From Stomorhina lunata (Eukaryota; Arthropoda; Insecta; Diptera; Rhiniidae), in NCBI GenBank assembly GCA_933228675.1, contig OW121744.1, forward strand, positions 117,017,600 through 117,081,599: 64,000 nt of DNA, read 5' to 3'. The position numbers and the translations under genes were made by a program. Position 1 is the stretch's first letter. Each line of letters opens with the position of its first letter. The notes under the pieces are model-generated. The model had not been told where the DNA came from, searched no databases, and saw nothing but the letters and a program-made list of their open reading frames with translations. Shown one piece after another: positions 1 to 11,506 of the stretch.

Positions 1-2230
1 AACATTGAAACGGGTACATTATGAACAACAACTTGGGCATCTGACTTTTGAATGAACAACGAATCGGTAGGTACTTGTGGAATTTCTTACAGATAATTTT
101 TATCAAATTTACGACTTCCGAGGGATATATGAGCAAAGTGATGGAATATACGGAACCACGACAAGATATAAAAATAAAATTAAATAAAGCCTAGTTCATA
201 AAGGGAAGTTTAAGATTCCTGTACGATTTGTCAGAAAAATGTTGGGAGTTAATAGGTTTACAACCTAAAAACGAGAGTTTTGAACTATGTTTAAAGAACT
301 ACACTCTCGGTTTTAGGCAACAGCATATATTCGGTCTTCGCTTGTTAGTAAATGGATGGAGACTTAAATCTAGAAATTGTTGGTAGCATAACTTTAAATG
401 AAGTAGTAGTCACCAGATTTTTTACTTATACATATGTACATAAATATAAATTTTCTCTGGGACGATCTATGTGAAAAATGGTAAAAAAACATTGGACTTA
501 TGTCTATATATTGAGTAGCTATAAAATCTAGAACTATAAACGGACCCACTATAAAGTCTGATACTATATACGGGTGATGTATAGATACACGTTATATAGT
601 CTCAGGATTGAAAGTGGGATCATAAAATGGCTACCGGACAAATGAAGTATATCTTACCGATTAATTCCTTAAGTATCTTAAAGGGTTAATAATCATATGT
701 GTGAAACTGGCAACACACAAGTAGTGGCAACAACAAAAACTTTGTTGTATTCAAAACCAACTGAACATGTTTTTTGTTTTTTATTTTTCAATTTTTTATC
801 TCTTACATGACATGAAAAAGGTGTTTTTTTTTTTTAAATAATTACTTAATAATTACAAATGATTTTTGCAGTTTTTTTGTTTTTATTTAAATTCATTTAT
901 TAAAGCAAACTCCAAAAATATTCCCATCACTTGAACTGATGGTGTGGTACCACCAGATTTCCATTCAATTCAATTCCGGTAGCTTAAATCCCAAAGAAAA
1001 GAAAGGCGTTTAATTTTATTATTGCAAAAATAAAAAAACAAAAAATATTAAAAATACAGTAGTAGCAGATTTGGCATTTAAACAAATGAAATTCATTATA
1101 ATAAACAAATAAAACACCGAATTGTATACAAAAATTAAAATGATAGATTGATATTTGCTACTTGTCAGTTGGATTGTATGAATTTTTTCTTTTCTGTTGT
1201 TTTTTTTTTGTCTGAAATAATTTGCTGTGGCCGTTTTGAGGTAACAAAAAAGACTTGACTGGTTAAGAAATCACTGGCTAATATCTACATATTCGTATGA
1301 AAAAAAGTTAAAATTAAATGAATTTGGGATTTACTCGAAGCACCATACACAGTCAATTCCTGCCTGCCTGCTCATACAGTAGTTAAAAGATACGTGTAGA
1401 GCTAGAGATTTATGGGCGCATTTCTAAAGATGTCATAATTTTTGAATGATTGCCTAGACATTATTATTTTGTATATGTATGTATATGTTTTTGTTTTATA
1501 TCATGATGGAAGTCAAATTTCCCTGTCTTTAACAAGACTCAACAAAATTAACTCAACTCTTACTTATTTTCAATTAAATTTGTTTCTTTAGGAACACCCA
1601 CCGTGCATTAAAACCTTTAACAGTAGTAACCTATATTGATCTCCTGTTAAAGCTTGACTCTGAACTATTAAGTTATTTGGTTCAAAACCAATCTAAAGAA
1701 TGACAATTGCCTAACCACCAATTCCCTCAATTCTTTCCCTCAGTTTAAGAGAAGATCTTTAAATGGTTAGTCATCTCATTAACATAACAATCACAGCCAA
1801 AGTTTTATTTTCCCCTTTTCTGACTTTTTGTACTCGTATCTATAATATTTTTTTAGGTTATGATTCCTATTTGGTTTCTTGTTGTCTTGTCTTGTATTTG
1901 GTTTTATCCGAAACCTTTGAAGTTGACCGACCACCTTTTGGCACAAAAATAAAAAAAAAAATTTGTTAGGTCATGTTCATAATTTTATTGGTTTATAAAT
2001 AGTTGGGGAGTGAAATAATAAATAAGTCAAGACAATAGTCAATAGCCAACAAATCCCTTCATCTCAGCCGATTTGTATGGCAAAGTTGTTGTGAGATGTA
2101 ATCAATAATCATTGAAATTTGAACGCAGTTTTTGAATATAATTGGTTACAATTCTAGCAGCTTTTCTAAAGGATTAAAGATCAAATGGTATAAGATTTAA
2201 AAATAAAATGGTTAAGGCTTCTTTTTGAAA
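1..2230. other. Gene-free AT-rich intergenic DNA
   Basis: No supportable gene. The short open frames, such as 1763-1969, are low-complexity and unlike any protein I know. There are homopolymer T runs around 780-835 and 1195-1210. Confidence 0.6.
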
Positions 2231-2234
2231 AAGA

Positions 2235-2925
2235 AGGTAAAGTGGTGGATCACCTTCCTTCCAAAAATTATATATACAATCAATTCTTTGGTGAAGCCAA
2301 TTTTCGAAGGTTTTGAAGCATAAATTGGCCGAAATTGCTAAATTGCTTTACGTTCGATATTCGTACGAAGTTCATCAATCATCGCTGGCTTGTTGGCACG
2401 GGAAATAGTCTAACGCCGTCAAATCGCACTACCGAGGGGGCCAAGCGACTGGATCATTTCGTGAGATAACACATTCTCCAAACTTGCTTTTCAATAAATT
2501 GATTGTGACATTCGCTGTATGGCTTGTTGGGACGTCCTGTTGGATCCACATATCCTCCATGTCCATATCATCCAATTGGGGCCAAAAATATTCGGTTATC
2601 ATTGAACGGTAGCATTCCCATTCACAGTAACTTGCCGGTCTTGATCATCACGGAAAAAGTACGGCCCAATGCAATGATGACTCATGGAGTACGTGTGGAT
2701 TGTTGCCTGACCAATAACGCATATTATGTTAATTAACGAAGGCATTCAGCCAAAAATTAGCCTCATCGCTGAATTCGCGCTTTTAACGTTGATTCCACTG
2801 AGTCCGAATTTCGGTAGTAACTATTAAGAATTTCGACTTATTGTTGACTCGTATATCTTTCCATAATGAAATGGCAAACCTTACTAAAGAGAAATGTCAA
2901 AAGAGCAGCAAGAAATATGGCGTCG
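2235..2925 (-). pseudogene. Decayed mariner-type (DDD, 41-residue spacing) transposase remnant
   Basis: Read on the minus strand this region keeps recognisable blocks of a Tc1/mariner-superfamily transposase. FSDEANFWLNAFVN carries the first catalytic Asp (codon 2765-2767). GPYFFRDDQDRQVTVNGN follows. MWIQQD carries the second Asp (2534-2536), then SHTANVT. WPPR-stop-CDLTALDYF carries the third Asp (2408-2410). A stretch like KPAMIDELRTNIER lies near the C-terminus. There are several stop codons, at least two frameshifts and an apparent internal loss before GPYFF, so it cannot make an active enzyme. The second and third Asp codons are 126 bp apart, which leaves 41 residues between them and fits the DD41D branch rather than classic DD34D mariner. 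Terminal inverted repeats were not found. Confidence 0.8.
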
Positions 2926-2959
2926 TCTGCTGTCGCTGTACTTTTGTAGCGTCCCTGTT

Positions 2960-3107
2960 GAAAAAACCGATAGTAGGGCATCATATTCTATTAACCGAAA
3001 AAGAGGCTAAAAGTAGATAATTTGATTTGTTCGAGATTTTCTTCAAGTGAAATTTGAGAGTAGATCTTCTCTGAGAGCTATGGTTAAATATGGACTGATA
3101 CCAAGCA
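2960..3107. repeat. Left part of a dispersed repeat interrupted by a hAT-type MITE
   Basis: The stretch around 3067-3105 (CTGAGAGCTATGGTTAAATA, then a GACTGATAC variant) resembles 33900-33935. The sequence right of the inserted MITE (about 3625-3680, GACCGATTTTGACCAATTTT) resembles 34050-34080. The two sites look like copies of one older repeat, with this copy split by the MITE. Confidence 0.4.
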
Positions 3108-3115
3108 CTTTTTCT

Positions 3116-3549
3116 CAGGGACCGTAACTGTTATAACTTTTATCGTAAAAGTCAGAAAATAAAAGTTATTTTTTGACTTTTATTTTTTCGAGCAGAAATA
3201 AAAGTTATTTTTTGACTTTTATTTTTTCGATAAAAAATAAAAGTTATTTTTGACTTTTATTTTTTCAAGCAAAAATAAGTTTTTTTTTAACTTTTATTTT
3301 TTCGAGCAAAAATAACAGTTATTTTTGACTTTTATTATTTCGAGCATGAATAAAAGTTATTTTTTGACTTTATTTTTTTTCGAGCAGAAATAAAAGTTAT
3401 TTTTTGACTTTTATTTTTCGAGCAGAAATAATTATGAAAATTTTGTCCAAGACTATCAAAATGGTATACTTGGTTTTATTCTCCGACATTTCCTTGCGGT
3501 TGCTTTTTTTAATCAAAAATTCAAAAATAACAGTTATTTTCGGTCCCTG
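3116..3549. mobile_element. hAT-type MITE with 8-bp target-site duplication
   Basis: A 434-bp element beginning CAGGGACCG and ending CGGTCCCTG, with the inverted similarity extending inward through TGTTAT/ATAACA. It is bounded on both sides by the identical octamer CTTTTTCT (3108-3115 and 3550-3557). An 8-bp duplication and a 5'-CAGGG terminus are hallmarks of the hAT superfamily. The interior is mostly a palindromic tandem repeat and holds no transposase. Open frames here (3397-3720 and 3404-3586) are products of the repeat. Confidence 0.85.
3145..3432. repeat. Palindromic ~45-bp tandem repeat inside the MITE
   Basis: Six to seven imperfect units, each containing AATAAAAGTTATTTTTTGAC followed by TTTTATT and separated by TTTCGAGCAG. 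Each unit is itself nearly palindromic (AATAAAAGT/ACTTTTATT), so the transcript or single strand could fold on itself. Confidence 0.75.
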
Positions 3550-3679
3550 CTTTTTCTTTATTATTTCTTTATTATTTTTAATATAATAAACTTTGAGCTT
3601 GAGAAAGGCCAAAATTTCAAATCTTTGAAATAATGGACCGATTTTGACCAATTTTAATAGATATGGCATTTTATGGATA

Positions 3680-6440
3680 GAGGCCTTCCTGCAGTCCAGA
3701 CGGGATTGTAAATTAGACATGTTAGGTGATTCTAAGTAGTAGTTGTATTTATAAAGGAGTCCCTTTCATCAGTTCCCTTTCTCACATATGGTGTTGTAGG
3801 TTTAAAAATGTATTTGGAATGTAGAGGGGGATTCTCTATCGTGATATCGATGTTAAAGCGTAAATATTGATTTTGTGTAATTATCGGTTCATATTTTTTG
3901 AAAGCCGATATCGGACAGATCACTTAAGTTAACGTTTAGCGGATGCACTATGGGATTGTTTGTGAAAAACTTACGCTGTATAGAAGTCACTAAGTCTAAT
4001 TTCAAAGTAAATATTCTTGATTGACTCTGGGTAAAATCTCTTAAATCTGAGTCTTGAAATTTTGGTTTCAATTTGTCTCCAATTCTATTTAATGCGGAAA
4101 TCCAAGCTTAAGTTTGAATAAATTTAATTCTATTAGGACCAAAATAAAAACATTTTAATTTTCTATTAACTATAAAATAAGATATTATATTTATTAATCT
4201 TATTAAAAAAGTTGTGATGAAAAGAATTCATTAAAGCATTAACAAAACAAACATTGAATATTTTAGCATATTTTATGATATTGGCTTGAAAATAAAGTGA
4301 AGTGTATAATTATGAAAACAACTTAATATGAAATATTTTAAAGCTCTATTAACAAGCCATAAATATTAAATACAAAATTCGTTTTAATATTTATATGAAT
4401 ATGAATTGTTCGGAACACAAAAATTTAACACATAATCAAACCATAAACGTAAAACGAACCACTTAATTATTGGATTGAATTTTCAAAACTAAACACTTTA
4501 TAATCACACAAACTGAAAACCTATAATTTCGCCATAATTTCCGATACGAAGTATCTCTAATGAATTTGTATGGCATATTAACGCATTAATTTTGAAACAA
4601 TTTGCCAACACCTTATAAACACCAGTAACACCTACCCGAAGTGAATGAATATTAGCCTGTGTATGATAGAAGGAAAAAAGGACAGACATTCATTTTATTG
4701 GTATCTAAAATTATATAAGCAAGAAATTTCAATTTTGAGTTAGAGAAACAAACAACTGATGGAAGCTCAGAAAGAAAACAAAGATCAGATGTTAAGGAAT
4801 TTTTATATTTTGTTCAAAATTGGTTTAGTTTCTAAAATTTAAGCGCTGCTAAACTAATTGGCAACGCCACGGCAGGATATAGGAGTTAATAGCCTTAAAA
4901 GTATTTACACTAAACTCTCTTTTAGTTTAGTTTGGCTCATTTTGCTCTCTTCCAAATATGCGTTGATAATCGATCATGGTCTTTGGTTTTGATGACTTCA
5001 TTGATTTCTTTCATGATCTGGGACACAAAACAATTCGCCCACTAGGTGGCAAAGTTGACAACATAAACGTCCTCATGGTATTCTTAATTTATACACAAAA
5101 AGGAAAGGAAAGAAAAAGAGCTCGAATACTGATAGTAAAGAGACAGAGAGCGTTAAAAAAAGTCCCAGTTCCTTTAACATCAGTAAGTGATCAGACAAGA
5201 TTTTAACAATTGATCGTTGTATAAATATGAGCGTAACAGTTCAATTAGCCACACTATGATCAGGCGACAAAAATGACAAAAACTTAAGCAAAATCTCAAA
5301 AGACGTCAAGAGAAGAATAACCAAACGATCACAGGCAAATAGTAGTAAATGTTTGTGAAACCTCACACAGCGTTTAACTACCAAGTGTATAGCTCTCTTT
5401 CTCTCTCCCTCTTTCTTACTCTCGCATTTGTCTAATAACAGACAGGTACTAAATGTCCTTCAAAAATATTATCCTGCCAGGAGTTTGTGGTTCTAGTGTT
5501 AATTGTTTGTTACTTTAGCTGAACTTATTACGCCTTAACAAGCTCTAGGTCTTATCTTAGAATTCCTGCCGTGTCTAGAGCAACAAAATTCCATCAAAGG
5601 ACCTAAAAGTCCTTTCCTTTTTTGAAAACCAAAAACTGATGACTTTATCTTAAATTCTAAGCGCAAATAATATGAAATTTTACGGCCATATTATTAGTGA
5701 CAAAATGAACAAGGATTATATCTTTGGTCGCTGTGGTTTAGATGTCCTGACTCTCAGGAAACTTGGCTTGGAAACTTAACCTTCTAAAGTAAAATTGTTT
5801 GAAAACTGTTTCTTAAATTTGTCACGGCCAGCCATGAAGACCGCAATTATTTCTGTGGTCGTTGAGGTCTTCTATCCAACTTTAACTTTAAACTGTGTCC
5901 TCGATGTCCTTATATTTGTGGTAATTTTCTATTCTATGCCTGTATTTAACAGTTTAGTAGGTTGTAAAAATTTATATTTGTCCAGCCCAAAAGTCAACAT
6001 GATAATATCGTGGTGGCTGTGGTTTTAGTGTTTTCAAACCAAAAGAAAAAAAAAAATAGAAAAGCTGTGTCAGCCAGCGGTGACCACCACCATCAGCATC
6101 GCCGTCACCACAAAATAAAATGTCTCTATTTAAAATCCAACTGAATATGTGGTCAGTATTGATAGCCAGGACGACAGATGTTTTTATTTGTTGTGAAAAT
6201 CTTTGTATTATTTGCTAAAATCAACAGGTTATGGGAGAAGTGGGTGTTGTTTTTCCTCTAGCATTTCAGAGCCGAAAGGTGTAATATTGCCGGTAATTTT
6301 CTTTGATTTGGTCTTAACTTACTCCCTTTAAAAGCAGAAAATTTTCATATCTGAATCTTTTTCTTGGAATTAGTAGGAATATATTAAAGGCTTTACAATC
6401 TTGCTTTTGGAATCCAGAACACTTGAAGTATATTTTGTCT
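3680..6440. other. Gene-free intergenic DNA
   Basis: No supportable gene. There is a pyrimidine-rich CT run at about 5392-5426 and a CACCACCATCAGCATCGCC stretch near 6083. The open frames at 4976-5206 and 5795-6028 lack recognisable domains. Confidence 0.55.
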
Positions 6441-6444
6441 TTAG

Positions 6445-7945
6445 ATAAACATTTTATCAAAAATTTTTTATAGAAAACTTTTTTTTATAAAAAATTTTTC
6501 TTATTGAAAATTTTTTTTTATCAAAAATTTTTCAATAAAAATTTTTTTTATCAAACATTTTTTTATAGAAATTTTCTTTATTAAAAATTTTTCTATAGAC
6601 AAAAATTTTTCCATAAAATTTTTTTTATCCAAAATTTTTCTATAGAACATTTTTTAACAAAAAATTTTCTTTAAAAAATTTTTTATTCAAAATTTTTCTA
6701 TAGAAAATTCTTTATCAAAAAGATTTCTGTAGAAAAGTTTTTCTGTAAAAAATTTTTTTATCCAAAATTTTTCTATAGAAAATTTTTTCATCCAAAATTT
6801 TTCTATACAAAATTTGTTTATCAAAAATTTTTCTATAAAACATTTTTTATCAAAAATTTTTCTATAGAACATTTTTTTTATCAAAAATTTTTCTGTAGAA
6901 ATTTTTTTATCAAAAATTTTTCTGTAGAAAATTGTTTTATTAAAATTTTTTTATAAAAAGATTTTTTATAGAACATTTTTTCTAGAAAATTTATTTATCA
7001 ACGATTTTTTTAAAGTTTTTTATCAAAAATTTTTCTATAAAAGTTTTTTTTTTATTAAAAATTTTTGTATAGAAAATTTTTTTATGAAAAATTTTTCTAT
7101 GGAAAATTTTTTTATGAAAAATTTTTCTATAGAAATTTCTTTTTCAAAAATTTTTGTATAGAAAATTTTTTTATCAAAAATTTTTGTATAGACAAATTTT
7201 TTTTTAAAAAATAGTTTTGATCAAAAACGTTTTAATAGAAAATTTTGTTATCAAAAATTTTTCTACAGAAAATTTTTTTATCAAAAATTTTTCTATAGAC
7301 AATTTTTTTTATCCAAAACTTTTTTTTTATCAAAAAATTTTTTACAGAAAATACTTTTGATCAAAAATTTTTTAATAGAAAATTTTTTTATCAAACATTT
7401 TTCTATAGAAAATTTTTTTATCAAAAATTTTTCTGTAGAAATTTTTTTTTACCAAAAATTTTTCTATAGAAAATACTTTTGATCAAACATTTTTTAATAC
7501 AAAAATTTTTTATCAACAATTTTTCTGTAGAAAATTCTTTATTAAAAATTTTTTTATAGAAATTCTTTTTCAAAAATTTTTTTATCAAAAATTTTTCAAT
7601 AGAAAATTTTTTTATCCAAAAGTTTTCTATACAAAATTTTTTTTACCAAAAATCTTTCTATAGAAAATACTTTTGATCAAAAATTTTTCTATAGATTTTT
7701 TTTATCAAAAATTTTTCTATAGAAAAATTTTTATTTTATTATATAGAAAAAAAATTTCTATAGAAAATTTTTTATCAAAAATTTTTTTATAAAAATTTCT
7801 TTTTCAAAAATTTTTCTGTAGAAATTTTTTTTTTATCAAAAATTTTTCTATAGAAATTTTTTTTATCAAAAATTTTTCTATGGAATATTTGTTATCAACA
7901 ATTTTTCTACAGAAACTTTTTTTATCAAAAATTTTTGTATTTTCT
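6445..7945. repeat. Degenerate AT-rich minisatellite (TTTTTCTATAG family), array 1
   Basis: About fifty imperfect units of roughly 28-30 bp built from TTTATCAAAAATTTTTCTAT followed by AGAAAAT. Unit length drifts and many units differ by small indels, which points to an old array. The minus-strand frame at 6687-6884 (repeated FxIEKF) is a product of the repeat. The same core recurs at about 27480-27916, 30389-30560 and 40380-41240. Confidence 0.9.
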
Positions 7946-8100
7946 TTAACAAAGCTTCACCAACAAATTCTAACATCCAAATTCCAACTGAATGTTTTTA
8001 ATTTTCACGAGTTTCATTAATGATCGTGATATTAACGAAAATTTCAACAAGTCTTCGGCTTCTGGTAGTATGGGCTGCCTACGTCTGGTAATTACAGTTA
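7944..8100 (+). repeat. Dispersed repeat tail shared with 43981-44125
   Basis: The sequence from CTTTAACAAAGC onward aligns with the sequence that follows the second Helitron-like element at 43981 (CTTTAATAAAGC). A stretch of 75 bp (8013-8087) matches 44037-44111 without gaps, with 11 differences by my count. This site has no Helitron insertion and so acts as a paralogous empty site. Confidence 0.75.
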
Positions 8101-9530
8101 CTGAAAGCTTTCTAGTAGGATTTCATATCTAAAATTCTAGACTTCCAATCCAAATTTATGACTCACCTAACTAACGTACAGACTTCGATTTTCTTGGAAA
8201 CTAAAGGAGATAGAGCCATTTAGGCAAAAAAAAAAAAAACGTTAGCCTGGTCAGCTAGTCTCTTTATATACAAATATTCCCTAAAAATTTTAGTATAAAT
8301 TCCTTAAATGTATATACATTCATATGTTTTGATCTATATTAAAGGTTTGTTTAAGAAAAATAACAAAAAACAATTATAGAATACTTTTCTTCTTACCAAT
8401 TTGTCTATTTTAATTAAGTGCTAAACAATTTTATGGCATAACGCCATGAAATTTTCAAAAATTATTTAATTGAATATCAAATTCTTGAACCATAAACCAC
8501 ACATGAATTCCAGGCGCTTCAACACCTTAACGCTCGGGTTATCATTTTGAAAGGCGCTAAACCATGACAGTTCATCATCGAGTCTAATGAAAAAAATTAA
8601 ATTTGTAATACAAAAATTTTCCAGCTCTTACCCTTATCAAGTTATACTCGTTCGTATCTATTGGAAAATATCTAAATGAAAACCAAAAGACAAATAAAAA
8701 CCGATTAAAATTTTACGGTGCAATAATTACAGGTGTTAGAGTTGAAACTTGTTAATTTGAAAATTCTTTTCGTTTTAGAGAAAAAAGAAGAGAATGAATG
8801 CAAGAGCCGATAATTAAGTAAATTAAAATGATTTTCAGTTTTAAGATCTTCGATTTCAAGGAAATATTAGACTTCAGATAAAAAAAAAAATTTTCTTAAA
8901 AATTCATGGACTAACATTGATTATTTGAAATGTATCTAATTTTGCTTTTTCAAATTCCAATATTAAGCAAATAACATAGAATTAGCTCAAATAAATACCA
9001 GAAAACTGTTAAAATTAAAAAGTGGTTACAAGAAATGATTTTTTAAATTTTTGTAAAAAAACATTAAAAACTTAAATACCTCTTTAACGGTATCAAAAAT
9101 TTCATGGAAAATTTCTAATTTAAACTTCGATTTAAGCTTAAAATGCCGCCAAAGAAAATGCATTCGCTCGTAATTTTGGTGAAGTTTATTTAACATTTCT
9201 TTTTCATATGACTCGTACTCGTTTTACCCGTGTGTTACTTTTAACTCTTTTTGTGGTGCAACATATGTTGAAAGAACAACGGAAAGACGGAAGCTTTAGC
9301 TTCCGTTGGCACGTGATGTTGACAAAAGGTAATTGTCACTTCTTTTTTATTGTTGTTGCTGTTGCTCTCCAGCATGACACGACATTCAATGCCTGTGACT
9401 ATATCAGGTTCGGTCATTAAAAATTTTATGAACATAATTCAAATGCAGTAAAACTAGAAAAATGATGACATAGTAAAACTTAAAGAGGAATTTGATTCAA
9501 AAGGCTTAAGCATAGGCTAATGTATGTACA
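8101..9530. other. Gene-free intergenic DNA
   Basis: No supportable gene. The open frames at 9208-9420 (+) and 9241-9435 (-) overlap each other and show no domain. Confidence 0.55.
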
Positions 9531-9535
9531 TATAT

Positions 9536-10290
9536 ATAGACTAAGATATAGACTAAGATATAGACTAAGACATATACTAAGACATAGACTAAGACATAGA
9601 CTAAGACATAGACTGAGACATAGACTAAGACATAGACTAAGATATAGACTAAGACATAGACTAAGATATAGACTAAGACATAGACTAAGATATAGACTAA
9701 GACATAGACTAAGACATAGACTAAGACATTGACTAAGACATAGACTAAGACATAGACTAAGACATAGACTAAGACATAGACTAAGACATAGACTAAGACA
9801 TAGACTAAGACATAGACTAAGACATAGACTAAGATATAGACTAAGACATAGACTAAGACATAGACTAAGACATAGACTAAGACATAGACTAAGACATAGA
9901 CTAAGACATAGACTAAGACATAGACTAAGACATAGACTAAGACATAGACTAAGACATAGACTAAGACATAGACTAAGACATAGACTAAGACATAGACTAA
10001 GACATAGACTAAGACATAGACTAAGACATAGACTAAGACATAGACTAAGACATAGACTAAGACATAGACTAAGACATAGACTAAGACATAGACTAAGACA
10101 TAGACTAAGACATAGACTAAGACATAGACTAAGACATAGACTAAGACATAGACTAAGACATAGACTAAGACATAGACTAAGACATAGACTAAGACATAGA
10201 CTAAGACATAGACTAAGACATAGACTAAGACATAGACTAAGACATAGACATAGACTAAGACATAGACATAGATTAAGACATAGACTAAAA
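9536..10290 (+). repeat. 12-bp satellite array, left arm (ACTAAGACATAG)
   Basis: About 60 head-to-tail copies of ACTAAGACATAG. Outer units (left edge) include the variant with GATATAG instead of GACATAG, while the middle and inner units are almost identical. A few 6-bp shortened units occur at about 10243-10272. The frame at 9520-9732 (repeated RHRL) comes from the array. An array of the reverse complement lies at 11507-12555. Confidence 0.95.
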
Positions 10291-11506
10291 CAATGAATTA
10301 GACGTAGGCTTAGATAAAAATTTAAACATGGACTAAGATATATTTAGAGTGATACATAGACTAAGACTAAGACATAGATTTATTTGTCTTAGTCTGAGTT
10401 ATAGCCTTTGTCTTAATAGAAAACAGAACTTTAAAATCAAAAACTTTATTTAATTCCATAATCGTCTAGATTAGACCACCATAGAAAAAAATATAATTTA
10501 TTGATTCCAAACTAATACATCAAAGATATAAACCGTTGCAAAATAATAGAATTTTGACATTAACATGTTCTTAGTCTTTCCACATTCGATTCACTGGATT
10601 TGATTCGAATTGTAATAGAAATGTAAAACAAACTTATAACTCTTATCAAATAATTTACATGTGATTTATTAATTCCTAAATGATACACATAAATTCAAAA
10701 TACCTTATACGAGTAGTCGGTATTAATAATTTCATAATTTGACATTGAAAAATGGTTATATCATTATGGGTGATAGAGCTCATAAATACCAGAATAATTC
10801 AATAAAACATTTTAGTATCACAAAATGAAAACCACAATGAAAAAATTAAACTCATAATAAATCTCAAGTTCAAACATGAGATGCATTAGATGCATCCTAT
10901 TACTAAAACCATAAATATTTTACACTCGATACTTATGTATTCAAAGTAAATAGGAACCATCTCCATCTTTCTATTTAGGGACAGAGTGAGAAATTGAAGG
11001 AAGAAATTGTTTCCAAAAAAATCGACTCAATATCAAAGCGGCAAATGGTGGTTTTGTGCTTTTGATGTGATTTATTTACCAAAACAAATGCAATTTTGTA
11101 ATGCATTTTAGTTATGCACACATAAACACACACACACACACATATCAATACATGTACAAAAACACTCATAAATAGACCAAAAGGCTCATTCTATATACAT
11201 ACTTACACAACTAAACAAATTTTCAAATCCCAAAATGTATTTGAGTATATTTTAATACTTAGGAAAATTTAAAAAATTTTTATTAGTTTAGTTTGCTATG
11301 ATCCGTTGCTTTTTAAAGTTTTATAACGATTTTTTTTTTGGGAAAATGATTTATATATAAAAATAATGATCTGATTAGGTAAAAGATATATAGAGCAAAA
11401 AAATTATATAATTTTTATTAATTTAGTTAAGAAAAACATTGAAAGAGAAGACTTAAGGCTAGATCTGTAAAAAATCTTAATGGGGACCAATAAAACTCTG
11501 TTAAAT
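10291..11506. other. Spacer between two inverted 12-bp arrays
   Basis: About 1.2 kb of AT-rich unique-looking DNA. It opens with decayed array units (about 10300-10400), including a small hairpin from AGACATAGATTT to TTTGTCTTAGTCT. It holds a CA run at about 11125-11142 and no supportable gene. If the flanking arrays pair, this would be the loop. Confidence 0.6.

Noticed and set aside
3397..3720. 107-residue minus-strand frame
   Set aside because: It lies across the MITE and its palindromic repeat; Lys/Ile low complexity.
9520..9732. Arg/Leu/His-rich repeat protein (and the YVLV-repeat frame at 12283-12495)
   Set aside because: Translations of the 12-bp satellite and its reverse complement.
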